The position numbers and the translations under genes were made by a program. 64,000 bases of DNA from Enterococcus sp. RIT-PI-f (lineage in GTDB: Bacteria; Bacillota; Bacilli; Lactobacillales; Enterococcaceae), in NCBI RefSeq assembly GCF_001297065.1, contig NZ_LHOX01000011.1, positions 62,001 through 126,000 of the forward strand. The letters are read 5' to 3'. Every line of letters starts with the position of its first letter. The stretch's first letter is position 1. Positions 63,818 through 64,000 of this stretch are shown in pieces. The notes below the pieces were generated by a model, which was given only the letters and a program-made list of their open reading frames with translations, made no database searches and was not told the DNA's origin.

Positions 63818-64000
63818 TTAAGCGATGATGGCACCATTTGGCATGCCTTTAGGCGCATCCACGATTTCTAAGCGGCCTTCTGTATCTTCTGCTGACAAAA
63901 TCATCCCTTGACTGACTTGTCCGCGCATTTTTCGCGGTTTCAGGTTCGCAACGATCACGACTTTCTTGCCAATCAAGACTTGCGGGTCTGGGTAAAACTC
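63818..64000 (-). CDS. metG: Methionyl-tRNA synthetase, C-terminal part
   Basis: The last 60 residues are visible, ending [24 protein letters not shown]. They match the C-terminal tRNA-binding OB-fold of MetG ([27 protein letters not shown]). The catalytic part lies beyond the right edge. A free-standing tRNA-binding protein is possible but this ending is typical of MetG. Confidence 0.85.
   Translation of the reverse strand, partial: EFYPDPQVLIGKKVVIVANLKPRKMRGQVSQGMILSAEDTEGRLEIVDAPKGMPNGAIIA

Noticed and set aside
1-64000. CRISPR arrays, tRNA and rRNA genes, transposases, integrases
   Set aside because: I looked for regularly spaced repeats, cloverleaf-like blocks and recombinase motifs and saw none. 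The only notable direct repeat is the rplT pair.

Overview
The window reads as chromosome of a low-to-moderate GC Gram-positive lactic acid bacterium, most likely Enterococcaceae (Enterococcus or a close relative). This rests on the mevalonate kinase/decarboxylase/phosphomevalonate kinase/type 2 IPP isomerase operon, the PTS-dependent dihydroxyacetone kinase, a water-forming NADH oxidase, an Lsa-like ABC-F protein, T-box and L20-leader regulation, CcpA-type cre sites and strong Shine-Dalgarno sites. The species is inferred and not proven. No tRNA, rRNA, CRISPR array, transposase or integrase was seen.

Layout. 1-6.7 kb: ketopantoate reductase (partial), the tRNA hydroxylase trhO, an esterase, fructokinase, an LOR-family/SPFH pair and queG. 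6.9-11.4 kb: a P-type ATPase, then dhaM-dhaK-dhaL behind a cre-like site. 11.5-17.7 kb: an OatA-like acyltransferase, a YitT protein, and hisS-aspS behind a T-box that I read as Asp-specific. 18-26.3 kb: a thioesterase, a 58-aa protein, a PepSY lipoprotein with a two-component system, an ECF transporter and a beta-helix surface protein. 26.4-28 kb: an AT-rich mini-island at the 3' end of rplT. 28-33 kb: the rplT-rpmI-infC operon with an L20 leader, nox, a pentapeptide protein, a CorA transporter and a deoxynucleoside kinase. 33.7-39.8 kb: the mevalonate operon, then a P1B-4 metal ATPase behind a Fur-like box. 39.9-43.5 kb: a cellobiose-type PTS IIC, a GH1 enzyme and a DeoR regulator. 43.7-50.7 kb: pnp, rpsO, an RpiR regulator, an AI-2E-family protein, a GutA-like protein and a lactonase operon. 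50.8-57.8 kb: a nucleotidase, then a Ugp-like ABC operon with an embedded metallo-beta-lactamase-fold enzyme. 58.2-64 kb: an Lsa-like ABC-F gene with an attenuator-type leader, a small helical protein, a P-type ATPase behind a yybP-ykoY (Mn2+) riboswitch, and the 3' end of metG.

The standout region is 26493-28018. A 38-bp exact duplication of the end of rplT flanks a 1.45-kb AT-rich segment. Its only clear gene encodes an Abi_2 (AbiF/AbiD-like) protein with a HEPN-type R-x4-H motif. Upstream of that gene lies a promoter followed at once by a two-hairpin RNA candidate. I read this as a compact integrated defence or toxin-antitoxin cassette.

Metal and translation control recur. There is a Mn2+ riboswitch on one P-type ATPase and an iron-box palindrome on another. 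Leader RNAs precede hisS-aspS, infC, rpsO, pnp and the Lsa-like gene. Candidate cre sites stand before the fructokinase, dihydroxyacetone kinase and beta-glucoside genes.
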